Source of the DNA: an uncultured Fastidiosipila sp.
Lineage (GTDB): Bacteria > Bacillota > Clostridia > Saccharofermentanales > Fastidiosipilaceae
Direction: 5' to 3'
DNA: 64,000 bases
NCBI GenBank assembly: GCA_947253875.1
Contig: CAMYAM010000004.1
Location: 55,772-119,771, forward strand
A program made the position numbers and the translations under genes. Every line of letters starts with the position of its first letter. Position 1 is the first letter of the stretch. Of the stretch, positions 17,716 through 26,718 are shown piece by piece. The notes below the pieces were generated by a model, which saw nothing but the letters and a program-made list of their open reading frames with translations, was not told the DNA's origin and searched no databases.

Positions 17716-20016
17716 TTAATCATCAATCTCACCAATTTCTGATTTAAATTCTTCTGCAAATGAACTATAGCTATACTCCTGCAAATCAACGTCTATATCT
17801 GGATTTTCTGCAACTTTTAATGGTTCAATTAACTTATTATTTTCACTTTCTCCAGATCTTTCTATTGCAAGGACTTGCTGAGCAGCTTGGCTATCAATAG
17901 GATTATCTTTTGATCTATACTTCTCATAACTTCCATCAGCTTGCATTATAAATGATCTTTCAGTGTCATTTAACTGCAAATCAATTATTTCTTTTACTCT
18001 CTCTTTGACGGTTTCTGCCTCAACAGGAAATACAATCTCAACTCTTCGATCTAAGTTTCTATCCATCCAGTCAGCACTTCCCATGAAGTATTCTGGGTCG
18101 TCGGCATTGGCAAAGATATAAATCCTACTATGTTCTAGATATTTACCAACTATAGATTTAACCTGAATATTATCTGAAATTCCTGGAATACCAGTTTTCA
18201 AACAGCAAATACCTCTTACGATGAGTTGAATCTTAACACCAGCAGCATTAGCCTCATGTAATTTTTTTATTATACCCTCATCGACTAAAGAGTTCATTTT
18301 CGCTACAATCCAAGCTGATTTTCCTGCTTTAGCATTAATAATTTCCCTGTCAATTAGATCATAGAAACTAGAACGTAAATATCTTGGGGCTACAAGTAAT
18401 TTTTTGAAACCATTTGGTTCTGAATAACCTGAAATCATATTAAAGAACTCTGTTGCATCACTACCATAAGCGTCAGCAGCTATAAATAAACCTGTATCTG
18501 TATATATTTTCGCTGTAGAGTCATTATAGTTACCAGTTCCTAAGTGAACATATCTACGGATTCCCTCTTCTTCTTCACGAACCACCATAGTAATTTTACT
18601 GTGAGTTTTTAGTCCAACGAGACCATAAATAACGTGAGCTCCTGCTCTCTCTAATTTCTTTGCCCATTCGATGTTATTTCCTTCATCAAAACGCGCCTTA
18701 AGTTCAAGCAAAACAAGGACTTGCTTACCATTTTTAACAGCTTCTTCCAAATAATGGATGATAGGAGAATTACTACTAACCCTATACAAAGTTTGCTTAA
18801 TTGCTAAAACTTTTGGATCTCTAGCTGCTTGCTTAACAAATTCTAGAACTGGGTCAAATTTTTCGTAAGGTAAACTTAAGAAAATATCTTTTTCTCTTAT
18901 GCTTGAAAAAATATCACTCATATCCTCACCTACAAGCATGGCAGCTTTTTGAGGTTTATATGGAGGATAATGCAAATGTGATTTGTAATCTAGCTCAGGG
19001 TTTCTACTTAATTTGCCCAAGAAAGCCAAGTCTAGAGGTCCAGGAATTTGATATATATCATCTTGTTTAATATCCATTAAATCCTGGAGCATGGCAAGAA
19101 TCTTTAAACTTACATCGAAATCACTTCTAATTTCTAATCTAATTACCTCACCCCACTGTCTCTGATAAAGCTTCTTCTGAATCTCTTCAAGCAAATCTGA
19201 AGTTTCTGCTTCATCAATTGACATATCGGCATTTCTAATAATTCTATAATTCAACTTAGCTAAAATTTTGTACCCTGAAAAAAGCTCGTCAATATAATGA
19301 TAAATGATATCTTCCAGAAGAATATAACAGTGAGTTTCTCTAGTGTCTAATTCACGTTCTTCTGCAAATTGCTTATTTGGCAATTTAAGTAATCTGCTAA
19401 TACCTACAGGGACTTGTACTGTTGCAAATTGAATTTGTTCGCTACCATCTTCCTCTTTATAATCTTCACTCTCAAGAAGTACGGCGATGTTTTGACTTTC
19501 ATTTGGCAATAACGGGAAAGGTCTTCCTTGATCTACAGCCATAGGAGTCAAAATTGGATATAGCTTATTTTTAAAAAATTTATAAACAAATTCTTTCTGT
19601 TCTAGAACTAAATTTTTGAAATTTTGAATAAAAATATTCTCTTCTTCTAAAGCTGGTATAAGATTCTTGTTATATGTTTCATACTGACCTTTCACAAAAT
19701 CGTGCATTTTTTTGCTAAGAGCTTTTAATTGCTCATGTGCAGTCATTCCTGCAATATCGCGCGAATAGTCATTGTTTTTCACTTGTTCTTTTAGACCAGC
19801 AACACGCACACTAACAAACTCATCTTGATTAGTTTGAGTAATTGACAGGAAACTTAATCGTTCTAAGAGTGGAGTCATCGGATCACTGGCTTCATATAAA
19901 ATTCTTTCATTAAAATCCAACCAACTAATTTCTCTATTAATAAATCTCTCGTGTCCTGGATAAATGATGTCTTTTTCGTCTTTAACTTTTTCTTGTTTAT
20001 CTAAATATCTAGTCAT
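17716..20016 (-). CDS. ppk1: Polyphosphate kinase 1
   Basis: PPK1 makes inorganic polyphosphate from ATP and can run in reverse. The 766-residue frame has the N-terminal PPK_N block FINREISWLDFNERILYEA and the PLD-like catalytic halves, with GLKTHSKITMVVREE (the phosphorylated His motif) followed by HLGTGNYNDSTAKIYTDTGL and later YLEHSRIYIFANAD with FMGSADWMDRNLDRRVEIVFPV. All key blocks are present. The C-terminal tail (about 50 residues, acidic) is non-conserved. It follows the ppx gene with 15 bases between, so synthesis and degradation enzymes are in one operon. Confidence 0.96.
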   Translation of the reverse strand: MTRYLDKQEKVKDEKDIIYPGHERFINREISWLDFNERILYEASDPMTPLLERLSFLSITQTNQDEFVSVRVAGLKEQVKNNDYSRDIAGMTAHEQLKALSKKMHDFVKGQYETYNKNLIPALEEENIFIQNFKNLVLEQKEFVYKFFKNKLYPILTPMAVDQGRPFPLLPNESQNIAVLLESEDYKEEDGSEQIQFATVQVPVGISRLLKLPNKQFAEERELDTRETHCYILLEDIIYHYIDELFSGYKILAKLNYRIIRNADMSIDEAETSDLLEEIQKKLYQRQWGEVIRLEIRSDFDVSLKILAMLQDLMDIKQDDIYQIPGPLDLAFLGKLSRNPELDYKSHLHYPPYKPQKAAMLVGEDMSDIFSSIREKDIFLSLPYEKFDPVLEFVKQAARDPKVLAIKQTLYRVSSNSPIIHYLEEAVKNGKQVLVLLELKARFDEGNNIEWAKKLERAGAHVIYGLVGLKTHSKITMVVREEEEGIRRYVHLGTGNYNDSTAKIYTDTGLFIAADAYGSDATEFFNMISGYSEPNGFKKLLVAPRYLRSSFYDLIDREIINAKAGKSAWIVAKMNSLVDEGIIKKLHEANAAGVKIQLIVRGICCLKTGIPGISDNIQVKSIVGKYLEHSRIYIFANADDPEYFMGSADWMDRNLDRRVEIVFPVEAETVKERVKEIIDLQLNDTERSFIMQADGSYEKYRSKDNPIDSQAAQQVLAIERSGESENNKLIEPLKVAENPDIDVDLQEYSYSSFAEEFKSEIGEIDD

Positions 20017-20031
20017 TTAAAATCCTCCGAA

Positions 20032-21558
20032 TTAAGCTTCTCTTAAATCAATATTAATTCCAAACATCTCTTCTAATAATTTGGACCTAATTCCTAGCAT
20101 TCTATGTTCCAAAGTAATATCTTCATCAGTATCAACAATTATTTCTAAATCACTCTTTTTCAAACGAGTTTCAATATTATTGATTTTATTTTTAGCAGAA
20201 TACTCCAAAGCATCAGCTACTCTCAATATCGCAGCCGTCTGTAATACTTGTAGGCGATAGCCATAACTTCTGTAATTAAGTCTATCATTATTAGGAACTT
20301 CGTTACCCACAGAGAACATTACTGCATCAGCTATTATTTCCAAAGACCTATAACTGATACCTATAATCTCATTATTTAAAATTATGGAAGCACTAGCATC
20401 TTGATAATCCTCAGGAAGAATAAATTTACCAACTTCTCCCAATCGAACTGCTACTTTTAGTAGCAGTTCAAAATTCGGAGCAAATTTAAATTTCTGCTCT
20501 AGCACTCGTAGAATTGCTACCGCATCTCTTTCCTTTGCTTCTAAATGCTTCAAATTCCCACCAAATTTAGTAGCCATTACATTAACCGCTGAAACAATAT
20601 CGCCAACGTGATCATGCTTTACTTTGTAGCCATATGTAGCTCTAGCCATTTCCATAAGTAAACCATTACTCAATAAAACTTTTGGTAAATATATTCCTTT
20701 AATTTGCAACGGTTCTAAAAATTTATTTAAAATCATGACTAAAGGCAACATGTTATCAGCAACGTCAGATGGAATATTGTAATGCAGAGTCAACTCCAAT
20801 GGAGATGTATGTAACAAAAAGTCATAAAGCTTATTTAGTTCTACATCAGTAATAAAATTATCCTCAAACTCAACTACTTCAGAAAAATTATTTAGGTATT
20901 CTAGGTCATTCCCTGCAGCCAGAAGAGTAGTTTCTTCAGTTTTCAAACCATAAAGTTCTAAGGATGAAAGTTTAGCTGTAATGTAGTCATTCATAACTTG
21001 ATCATAGTTGCTTGATCGTGCTTGTATTTCACTAAACACTTCATTCATCCTCAAGAAACCTAACTTCAAATTTTGACTCATTTTTCTACGTTTATTTTTG
21101 TACGCTGATACTTGTAGACTTCCGGCACCCATATCAACAAATATACAACCAGTTTCACTCATTTTTTCAAATTCAGGAAAACTCTCTGTTAAAGCTAAAT
21201 TATGGAGATATCGTTCCTCGGAGTTACTTAATATCTCACAATCAAAACCTGTTCTTTGTTTAATTCTCGCAATGATAAAATCTCTATTTAGAGCTTCTCT
21301 AACAGCCGAAGTTGCTACAACCTTAACAGCTTTAACTTTATACTCCTTGAGTTTTTCTTTGAAACGATTAAGGATTTCGCACAGTTCTGATAATTTGTCT
21401 TCGCTAATAACTTGCTTGTTATATGTATCGGTTCCTAATGATAAATTAGCACGCAAGCTTTCTATAACCCTTGGTTCATTATTTTTGCCTTTTTCAGCAA
21501 TCATTAGCCTTGGTGCATTAGAACCTATATCAATTGCTGCAATTATTTCTACTGCCAT
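20032..21558 (-). CDS. ppx: Ppx/GppA family phosphatase (exopolyphosphatase-like)
   Basis: A 508-residue protein of the Ppx/GppA family, next to ppk1. It opens with IAAIDIGSNAPRLMIAEKG, the actin-like phosphate loop, and has CEILSNSEERYLHNLAL, where the general-base glutamate is kept. The second phosphate loop reads VDMGAGSLQV instead of the textbook GGGSTE, so the last Glu is Gln; related clostridial Ppx-like proteins often show this. The C-terminal part (about 310-508) resembles the HD-like regulatory domain. Exopolyphosphate hydrolysis is likely from context but ppGpp-type phosphatase activity is not excluded. Confidence 0.88.
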   Translation of the reverse strand: MAVEIIAAIDIGSNAPRLMIAEKGKNNEPRVIESLRANLSLGTDTYNKQVISEDKLSELCEILNRFKEKLKEYKVKAVKVVATSAVREALNRDFIIARIKQRTGFDCEILSNSEERYLHNLALTESFPEFEKMSETGCIFVDMGAGSLQVSAYKNKRRKMSQNLKLGFLRMNEVFSEIQARSSNYDQVMNDYITAKLSSLELYGLKTEETTLLAAGNDLEYLNNFSEVVEFEDNFITDVELNKLYDFLLHTSPLELTLHYNIPSDVADNMLPLVMILNKFLEPLQIKGIYLPKVLLSNGLLMEMARATYGYKVKHDHVGDIVSAVNVMATKFGGNLKHLEAKERDAVAILRVLEQKFKFAPNFELLLKVAVRLGEVGKFILPEDYQDASASIILNNEIIGISYRSLEIIADAVMFSVGNEVPNNDRLNYRSYGYRLQVLQTAAILRVADALEYSAKNKINNIETRLKKSDLEIIVDTDEDITLEHRMLGIRSKLLEEMFGINIDLREA

Positions 21559-21636
21559 TTGCTACTCTCCTTTTCCTATTACTTATCATAAAATAATTTT
21601 AGCTTATTAGCGTTATTTTTTCATCTTCAACTATAT

Positions 21637-22788
21637 TTAATTTGAAGTTTCATGCTTGTCATAAAATGCAACAATTAAGTCCACAACTTCACCATAACTT
21701 TGTATTCCCGATTCTTGTGCATTCGATTTCAAATAAATATCATTAGCTTTATTACTTATTTTTTTAACTGGTCCCTGAAATTGTTTCCAATAAACATTTC
21801 TTCGATGTAAATCAATTTTGATCTTATCATTTAAATTTGAATAAATAACTTCATGTAGATTATAATTTGCCGAGTAGAGAGCATTGCTCAAATATACAAA
21901 GGCATTCAAAATAGCGGCGTATCTAATATCTATACATTCGCTAGTTCTACCAACTAAAAAAGCTAAAAAGTTAGCTTCATTCTCTCTTGCAAAACCATAA
22001 CTATGAGCAATCTCATGCAAAGTCGTAAAAATTAATTCATCTGGACTAACATCAACATTAACATTTGATTCCATCCAAAAAGGCATGAACATACCAGTTG
22101 TTCCAGTATAAGACCAGTAATGTGACAAATATACTGGTTTTAATCTAACTGCTCCATAAAATAGGTAGTTTTTCAAAAAGTCATTATCACTAACCTCTGC
22201 CAAATGCTTATATTCTTGGTAAATATTTTTCAATAATTCATCTAAATCTATGTTCGAGACAAACTGTCCATTTACATCTCTGGAAACCTCATCAGCTAAG
22301 TCATTCAACTCAGCAACTAGAATTTCTGTAGTCGCTGCCAAGTGTTCAACACTTATAGGACTTACATCATAATTTAGATTATTAGCAAGCGGCTCTCTGT
22401 GATAAGCAAATCCAAAATTAAAAAAGAATGTACTTACAAATAATGTTACTACTATTAAAGTTATAGACAAAAACTTTTTAAAATAACTAATTAGAAATGT
22501 TTTTCGGTCTTTTGATTTAACTAAGTAAATTATACTAAATATCAATATTACTATAAAAGACAAGGGTAACAATATTACAAAAACTTCACTTAACGAAAAA
22601 GGAACTACATTATTACTAGTTCTCCAAATTGCCGTAATCGTTGGATAAATATTTCTTACATAAGCTTCGGCAGCAGCAGAATTATTTCTAAAATATAATC
22701 TTAATAGCAAAACAAAGCTAATGATTAGTATGCAAATCAGCTTCCAAATATTTATATTAATAAATTTTCTAGTTTTCCTATCCCTCAT
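21637..22788 (-). CDS. DUF3810 family membrane metalloprotease-like protein
   Basis: A 383-residue protein with three N-terminal membrane helices (about residues 15-30, 65-90 and 105-125) and a large extracytoplasmic part. Near residue 265 it carries HEIAHSYGFARENEANFLAF, the HExxH zinc motif with a downstream Glu, so a zinc peptidase fold is likely. The overall pattern matches DUF3810. The substrate is unknown. It is preceded by AGGTATATATA and ends 78 bases before ppx; linked polyphosphate function is only positional. Confidence 0.8.
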   Translation of the reverse strand: MRDRKTRKFININIWKLICILIISFVLLLRLYFRNNSAAAEAYVRNIYPTITAIWRTSNNVVPFSLSEVFVILLPLSFIVILIFSIIYLVKSKDRKTFLISYFKKFLSITLIVVTLFVSTFFFNFGFAYHREPLANNLNYDVSPISVEHLAATTEILVAELNDLADEVSRDVNGQFVSNIDLDELLKNIYQEYKHLAEVSDNDFLKNYLFYGAVRLKPVYLSHYWSYTGTTGMFMPFWMESNVNVDVSPDELIFTTLHEIAHSYGFARENEANFLAFLVGRTSECIDIRYAAILNAFVYLSNALYSANYNLHEVIYSNLNDKIKIDLHRRNVYWKQFQGPVKKISNKANDIYLKSNAQESGIQSYGEVVDLIVAFYDKHETSN

Positions 22789-22942
22789 TATATATACCTA
22801 CCCTTGTTCTTTACTTAAAATATTATATAGATTCTTAAGTTAAGAGTTTTTTAAATATTAAATTTATAATCCCTATACTATTAGCTACTATCTTTTAATA
22901 TTATGTTTAATAAAATAGGTTTAAATAAATCTACTCAAATGC

Positions 22943-22978
22943 AAAAGAACAGCTAAACGAATTACCGCTTAACTGTTC
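22943..22978 (-). terminator. Terminator downstream of sepF
   Basis: On the reverse strand GAACAGTTAAGCG pairs with CGTTTAGCTGTTC (13 pairs, two G-U) across a GTAATT loop, then TTTTGC. It lies 75 bases after the sepF stop and before the DUF3810 gene. Confidence 0.75.
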
Positions 22979-23051
22979 CTTGCTAATGTCATACTTTATA
23001 AAGAATTTCGTAATCAAAAGGAGTTGAACAAGACAAAGGTTTCTTTATAAA

Positions 23052-23723
23052 CTATAGACCATTTACTACTCTTCTTAAATCTGAGTAATCTCTATTTTCA
23101 TCATATCTACTGCTGTCACCAGAACCTTCTGAAACAGCTACATTTAATGGAGCAACAACAAAAATTAAACTTGAAATTGGTGAAACAGTTCCTCCCAAGC
23201 TATAAGCTGCACCTGTTAGGAAATCAATTATTCTTTGAGCTAATCTACTATCTGTATCTTCAAAGTTTACAACACAGATTTTACCTGCTCTAATTTGCGC
23301 TGCAACCTCTTGACCTTCTTCAAGAGAGTTAGGTCTAATTACAATCATTTTTTGAGAGTTTACATCTTTGAAATTTACCAAACGTGGTTCTTGATTATTC
23401 ATATTACTTGCCTCTTTTCTATCAGCTTTATTAAAATTAAATTTTCTAGAATTAATAATCTCACTTGCCGGCTCGGTAAATATCTTCATATTATACATGT
23501 CATTTGAAGAAGTATTTATATTTAGCTCATCCTCATAGGCATTTATTGAATTTGAAGGCTCAGCATATTCATGATAATCGTTAATTTCATAATCGCTTGC
23601 ATCCTGATCATCATAATCGTAGTAATCATCATCTTCTACTATTAAATTTGATACGTAATCTTCGTCTTCATAATTAGAAAACATATCTTTTATACTTTCT
23701 ATACTATTCTTGAAAATGCCCAT
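23052..23723 (-). CDS. sepF: Cell division protein SepF, long acidic N-terminus
   Basis: SepF bundles FtsZ at the septum and tethers it to the membrane. The C-terminal domain (about residues 110-205) is typical: RLVNFKDVNSQKMIVIRPNS, EGQEVAAQIRAGKICVVNFE and RIIDFLTGAAYSLGGTVSPIS. The N-terminal amphipathic membrane-binding helix is MGIFKNSIESIKDMF. Between them is an Asp/Glu/Tyr-rich linker of about 90 residues, longer than usual, making 223 residues against a common 140-160. The long 5' gap carries a WalR-like repeat and a set of TTTTCCACA sequences. SepF next to an HlyD-like gene is found in other Clostridia. Confidence 0.93.
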   Translation of the reverse strand: MGIFKNSIESIKDMFSNYEDEDYVSNLIVEDDDYYDYDDQDASDYEINDYHEYAEPSNSINAYEDELNINTSSNDMYNMKIFTEPASEIINSRKFNFNKADRKEASNMNNQEPRLVNFKDVNSQKMIVIRPNSLEEGQEVAAQIRAGKICVVNFEDTDSRLAQRIIDFLTGAAYSLGGTVSPISSLIFVVAPLNVAVSEGSGDSSRYDENRDYSDLRRVVNGL

Positions 23724-23811
23724 GTCTCAAGTACTCCTCTAACTAATTCATATGTCTATTATATACATACACTTTTCATTAAACAAGTCCACTTAAGGCG
23801 GATTTATATTT

Positions 23812-23828
23812 TGTAACTCATTTGTAAC
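23812..23828 (+). promoter_or_regulatory. WalR (YycF)-type box
   Basis: TGTAAC-N5-TGTAAC exactly satisfies the Gram-positive WalR consensus TGTWAH-N5-TGTWAH, lying about 90 bases upstream of sepF on the opposite strand. WalR controls cell-wall and division genes in Bacillota; occupancy here is inference. Confidence 0.35.
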
Positions 23829-23895
23829 ATAATATATTAAATTCAAGCAAAACCTTATATCTATCAGGTTATTTTTATTTTTATTTTTAGTCTAG

Positions 23896-24019
23896 TTTTC
23901 CACAAATTTGTATTCGTCCCAACAACACTTTTCCACATTACTATATAAATTTAAATAAGTTTTCTCTCCATAGACACTTTTTTAATCATTATTTCCATTT
24001 TATACTCCTGTTTTCCACA
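23896..24019 (+). repeat. Cluster of three DnaA-box-like TTTTCCACA sites
   Basis: TTTTCCACA occurs at 23896-23904, 23929-23937 and 24011-24019, all in the same orientation and each differing by one base from TTATCCACA. The flanks are highly AT-rich. This could be a DnaA-binding cluster or coincidence in AT-rich DNA; no origin-linked gene (dnaA, dnaN) lies near. Confidence 0.35.
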
Positions 24020-24032
24020 AATCATAGACAAC

Positions 24033-24059
24033 AAAAAAGGAAGGTTTTTCACCTTCCTT
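24033..24059 (-). terminator. Terminator of the HlyD-like gene
   Basis: On the reverse strand AAGGAAGGT pairs with ACCTTCCTT over a five-base loop and is followed by TTTTGTTGT, a standard intrinsic terminator about 43 bases after the stop codon. Confidence 0.8.
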
Positions 24060-24101
24060 CTAAAGACTTATCGCATATCAAATTTAAATATTTCGAATAT
24101 T

Positions 24102-25475
24102 TTACGACATTAACTTTTCGCCCGCTTTAACAGTTTCTGGATTTTGAACAATTACGCCCCCATCTTTTAGCTCATTTTCAGAATCTTCTTTATCAGCAAT
24201 AATTACATATTCATCATCCTCAGCTAATATATCTATCTCTTGTTCATAGATATATGCTCTTCTCAGTACCATTAATGAAGCTTTTTTGCCATCTTTAGAT
24301 CTAACAACTGCAGATTGCGGAACTTTTAAACCTTGAACAGATCTAATTTTCAGACTGACAGGAGTATACCTTAAGTCAGCAAAGTCTCCAATTTTTTGAC
24401 TAGTATAAAAGGTCAAAACGGCGTATTCTCCTTGATTTTTTATTGAATCTAATCTAACTGCATTTAATTCCATATTCTCTCTTGGAAACTTAAGGTCATA
24501 TATATTACCAACTTCAAATTTATCGGCATATTTTCTCTCTACAGGGACTACGAAATTTTGATTAAAACTAGTAATTAAACTTAATGCGCTTTGTCCTTTA
24601 TTAAGATTTAGTTTAAGCATATTTTTTTCTTTATGAACATCTATGTCTGCATTTATAATGGTTTCTGGCTCAATGCTATCTATATCTTTTTGAGTTATTT
24701 TTTTACTATATTGATCAATTAAATAGCTCACATATCCACTGTTTTTACTTACTATAGGAGTTTCATAATCTCTTAAATATTTTTCTAAATTAGTCTTCTT
24801 ACTTTGCAAATTAATAATCTTCTCATCGTTAAAATCAAGAGTATTTAAATTTCCGCTACGTTCTTTCAATTTCAAACTCAACTCTTCTTGGATCATGGAT
24901 GTGTTGTCCATTGGCAACCTGTCATTAGCAATGTCATACAAAGTTTTAATATAATCTATTAATTGCAAGTCATATTTAGAATAAATTCTTTCCACTAAAC
25001 CATCGTCCGGTAAATTGTGTTCATTCAATAGCTCAAGCTGTCGTATAGAAATTTCTTCATTTACCTCAGCTAATTCCTTACGCTCATTTTCCGCTTGTAA
25101 ATCAATAATTTTAGCAACTGGATCATTGACAGCAATCTTCTCGCCGCTAGTTACCCCAGCTACCATTACACCAGTATTGCTGGCTTCTAATTGGATCTCA
25201 TCGCGTAGAATTAGCGACTTACTCTCAATATTCTTCTCCAAATTTCCTGGAACAAGTATATATAATTGAGGTTTAGGCTTAGATTCTGACCTAATTATGT
25301 TAATCATAGCAATAGCAAGTATTATTATTACGACCACAAAAACAATCATAATATAAAAACGTTGACGCAGTCTTTTCTCTTCTTGCTCTTGACGCCTAGC
25401 TAACAAGTCGGCTCTAGAATTTCTCTCAGCCTGACTTTTTTTAATATTTGAATTGTCGCTAACATTATTTGTCAA
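24102..25475 (-). CDS. HlyD-like membrane fusion protein
   Basis: A 457-residue protein with a charged cytosolic N-terminus, one membrane helix (about residues 42-65, IMIVFVVVIIILAIAMI) and an extracytoplasmic region. It starts with a barrel-like strand pattern (NTGVMVAGVTSGEKIAVNDPVAKI, a biotinyl/lipoyl-like half), then coiled-coil helices (about 120-260) and a second lipoyl half with SKNSGYVSYLIDQYS. This matches HlyD-type adaptor proteins. The similar gene near sepF in Clostridia is of unknown role, perhaps in septal export. There is no transporter gene next to it. Confidence 0.7.
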   Translation of the reverse strand: MTNNVSDNSNIKKSQAERNSRADLLARRQEQEEKRLRQRFYIMIVFVVVIIILAIAMINIIRSESKPKPQLYILVPGNLEKNIESKSLILRDEIQLEASNTGVMVAGVTSGEKIAVNDPVAKIIDLQAENERKELAEVNEEISIRQLELLNEHNLPDDGLVERIYSKYDLQLIDYIKTLYDIANDRLPMDNTSMIQEELSLKLKERSGNLNTLDFNDEKIINLQSKKTNLEKYLRDYETPIVSKNSGYVSYLIDQYSKKITQKDIDSIEPETIINADIDVHKEKNMLKLNLNKGQSALSLITSFNQNFVVPVERKYADKFEVGNIYDLKFPRENMELNAVRLDSIKNQGEYAVLTFYTSQKIGDFADLRYTPVSLKIRSVQGLKVPQSAVVRSKDGKKASLMVLRRAYIYEQEIDILAEDDEYVIIADKEDSENELKDGGVIVQNPETVKAGEKLMS

Positions 25476-25582
25476 AATATCTCACCATAACCCTCTATTA
25501 AATTATGCACCAGATTAAATATCCAGTGCATAAATTATAGCTAATTTGTTTTAAAAAAATTATTAAATCTAATAGGCTAAAA

Positions 25583-26665
25583 CTATTCATCGCCAAAACT
25601 TATTCCCATATCTTTTGCTACTCTAACTAATTCGCAATTTGCTGGGACTAAGTTTTTCTTACCTGCAACTTCATCAATAGGCAAACTTGTAATTTCATTA
25701 TTTACTTGAACAACTGATCTTCCAAATTTACTTTTTAGAATCAATTCGGCACCATAGGCACCACATTCACTTGCAAAAACTCTATCAAATGGACAAGGTG
25801 CACCCCCTCTTTGGTAATGTCCTGGTACGGTAACTCTAACTTCTTGGTCAAGTTCTTTTGATAATTCATCAGCTAATTTATATGTTCCTGAAGGATATCC
25901 CTTTTCCTTCAACATTTCTACATATTCTGAAGAAGATAAGTTAGAATCTTCTTTGCTCTTTGCCCCCTCAGCCATTGCAATAATAGAGAATTTCTTACCT
26001 TGTTTATTTCTCTCTTCAATAGCTCCTAAAACTTTATCCATTTCATAATTAATTTCTGGAATTAGAATTATATCAGCACCACCAGCTACACCAGCATGTA
26101 AAGTTAACCAACCTGCTTTATTTCCCATTAATTCAATAATAAAAACCCTTCCATGTGAAGTTGCTGTAGTATGAATTCCATCAATAACATCTGTTGCAAT
26201 ATTTACAGCACTTTGGAATCCAAAAGTCATTTCTGAACCATAGATATCTTTATCAATGGTTTTTGGCAATGTAATGACATTCAAGCCTTCTTCAGATAAG
26301 CGATTTGCTGATTTGTGACTACCATTACCACCAAGAACAACTAAGCAATCTAGATTTTGCTCTTTGTAATTTCTTACCATAGCTTCACATCTAGTCTCAC
26401 CATCCTTGCCATTAACAAAATTATCAATCTCTTTGAAAGGCTGTCTGGAAGTACCTAAAATTGTACCTCCTAAAGTCAAGATTCCTGAAAAATCACTTGG
26501 CTTCATAATCTTATAATCGCCCTCAATTAGTCCTCTGAAACCATCTTGATAACCTAAAATCTCTACATCATCATTCAATTCAAATAGAGTTTTGGCAACA
26601 CCTCTCATTGCTGCGTTTAGACCCTGACAGTCTCCGCCTGATGTCAACATACCTACTCTTAACAT
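25583..26665 (-). CDS. pfkA: 6-phosphofructokinase, clostridial GGNGS/PKTIDKD type
   Basis: This 360-residue enzyme phosphorylates fructose 6-phosphate in glycolysis. It has the N-terminal GMLTSGGDCQGLNAAMRG, the second motif GGNGSHKSA (residues 112-120) and PKTIDKDI (134-141). In E. coli PfkA the first reads GGDGS and the second PGTIDNDI. The retained Gly (position 104 in E. coli numbering) favours ATP as donor, while Lys at the position of Gly124 is seen in mixed-type enzymes, and Asn replaces the Asp103 position. The catalytic Asp of TIDKD is kept. I therefore call it ATP-type, leaving some doubt over pyrophosphate use. Confidence 0.85.
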   Translation of the reverse strand: MLRVGMLTSGGDCQGLNAAMRGVAKTLFELNDDVEILGYQDGFRGLIEGDYKIMKPSDFSGILTLGGTILGTSRQPFKEIDNFVNGKDGETRCEAMVRNYKEQNLDCLVVLGGNGSHKSANRLSEEGLNVITLPKTIDKDIYGSEMTFGFQSAVNIATDVIDGIHTTATSHGRVFIIELMGNKAGWLTLHAGVAGGADIILIPEINYEMDKVLGAIEERNKQGKKFSIIAMAEGAKSKEDSNLSSSEYVEMLKEKGYPSGTYKLADELSKELDQEVRVTVPGHYQRGGAPCPFDRVFASECGAYGAELILKSKFGRSVVQVNNEITSLPIDEVAGKKNLVPANCELVRVAKDMGISFGDE

Positions 26666-26718
26666 AATTATCCCCTTTCATTAGGAAAAGATTTATATAT
26701 CTATTATAAGCATAATTT

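Larger units (their letters stand above)
23724..24101. other. Intergenic region upstream of sepF
   Basis: A 378-base AT-rich noncoding gap. It holds a WalR-box-like direct repeat (23812-23828), three TTTTCCACA sequences (23896, 23929, 24011) and the terminator of the HlyD-like gene (24033-24059). No gene was found. Confidence 0.5.
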
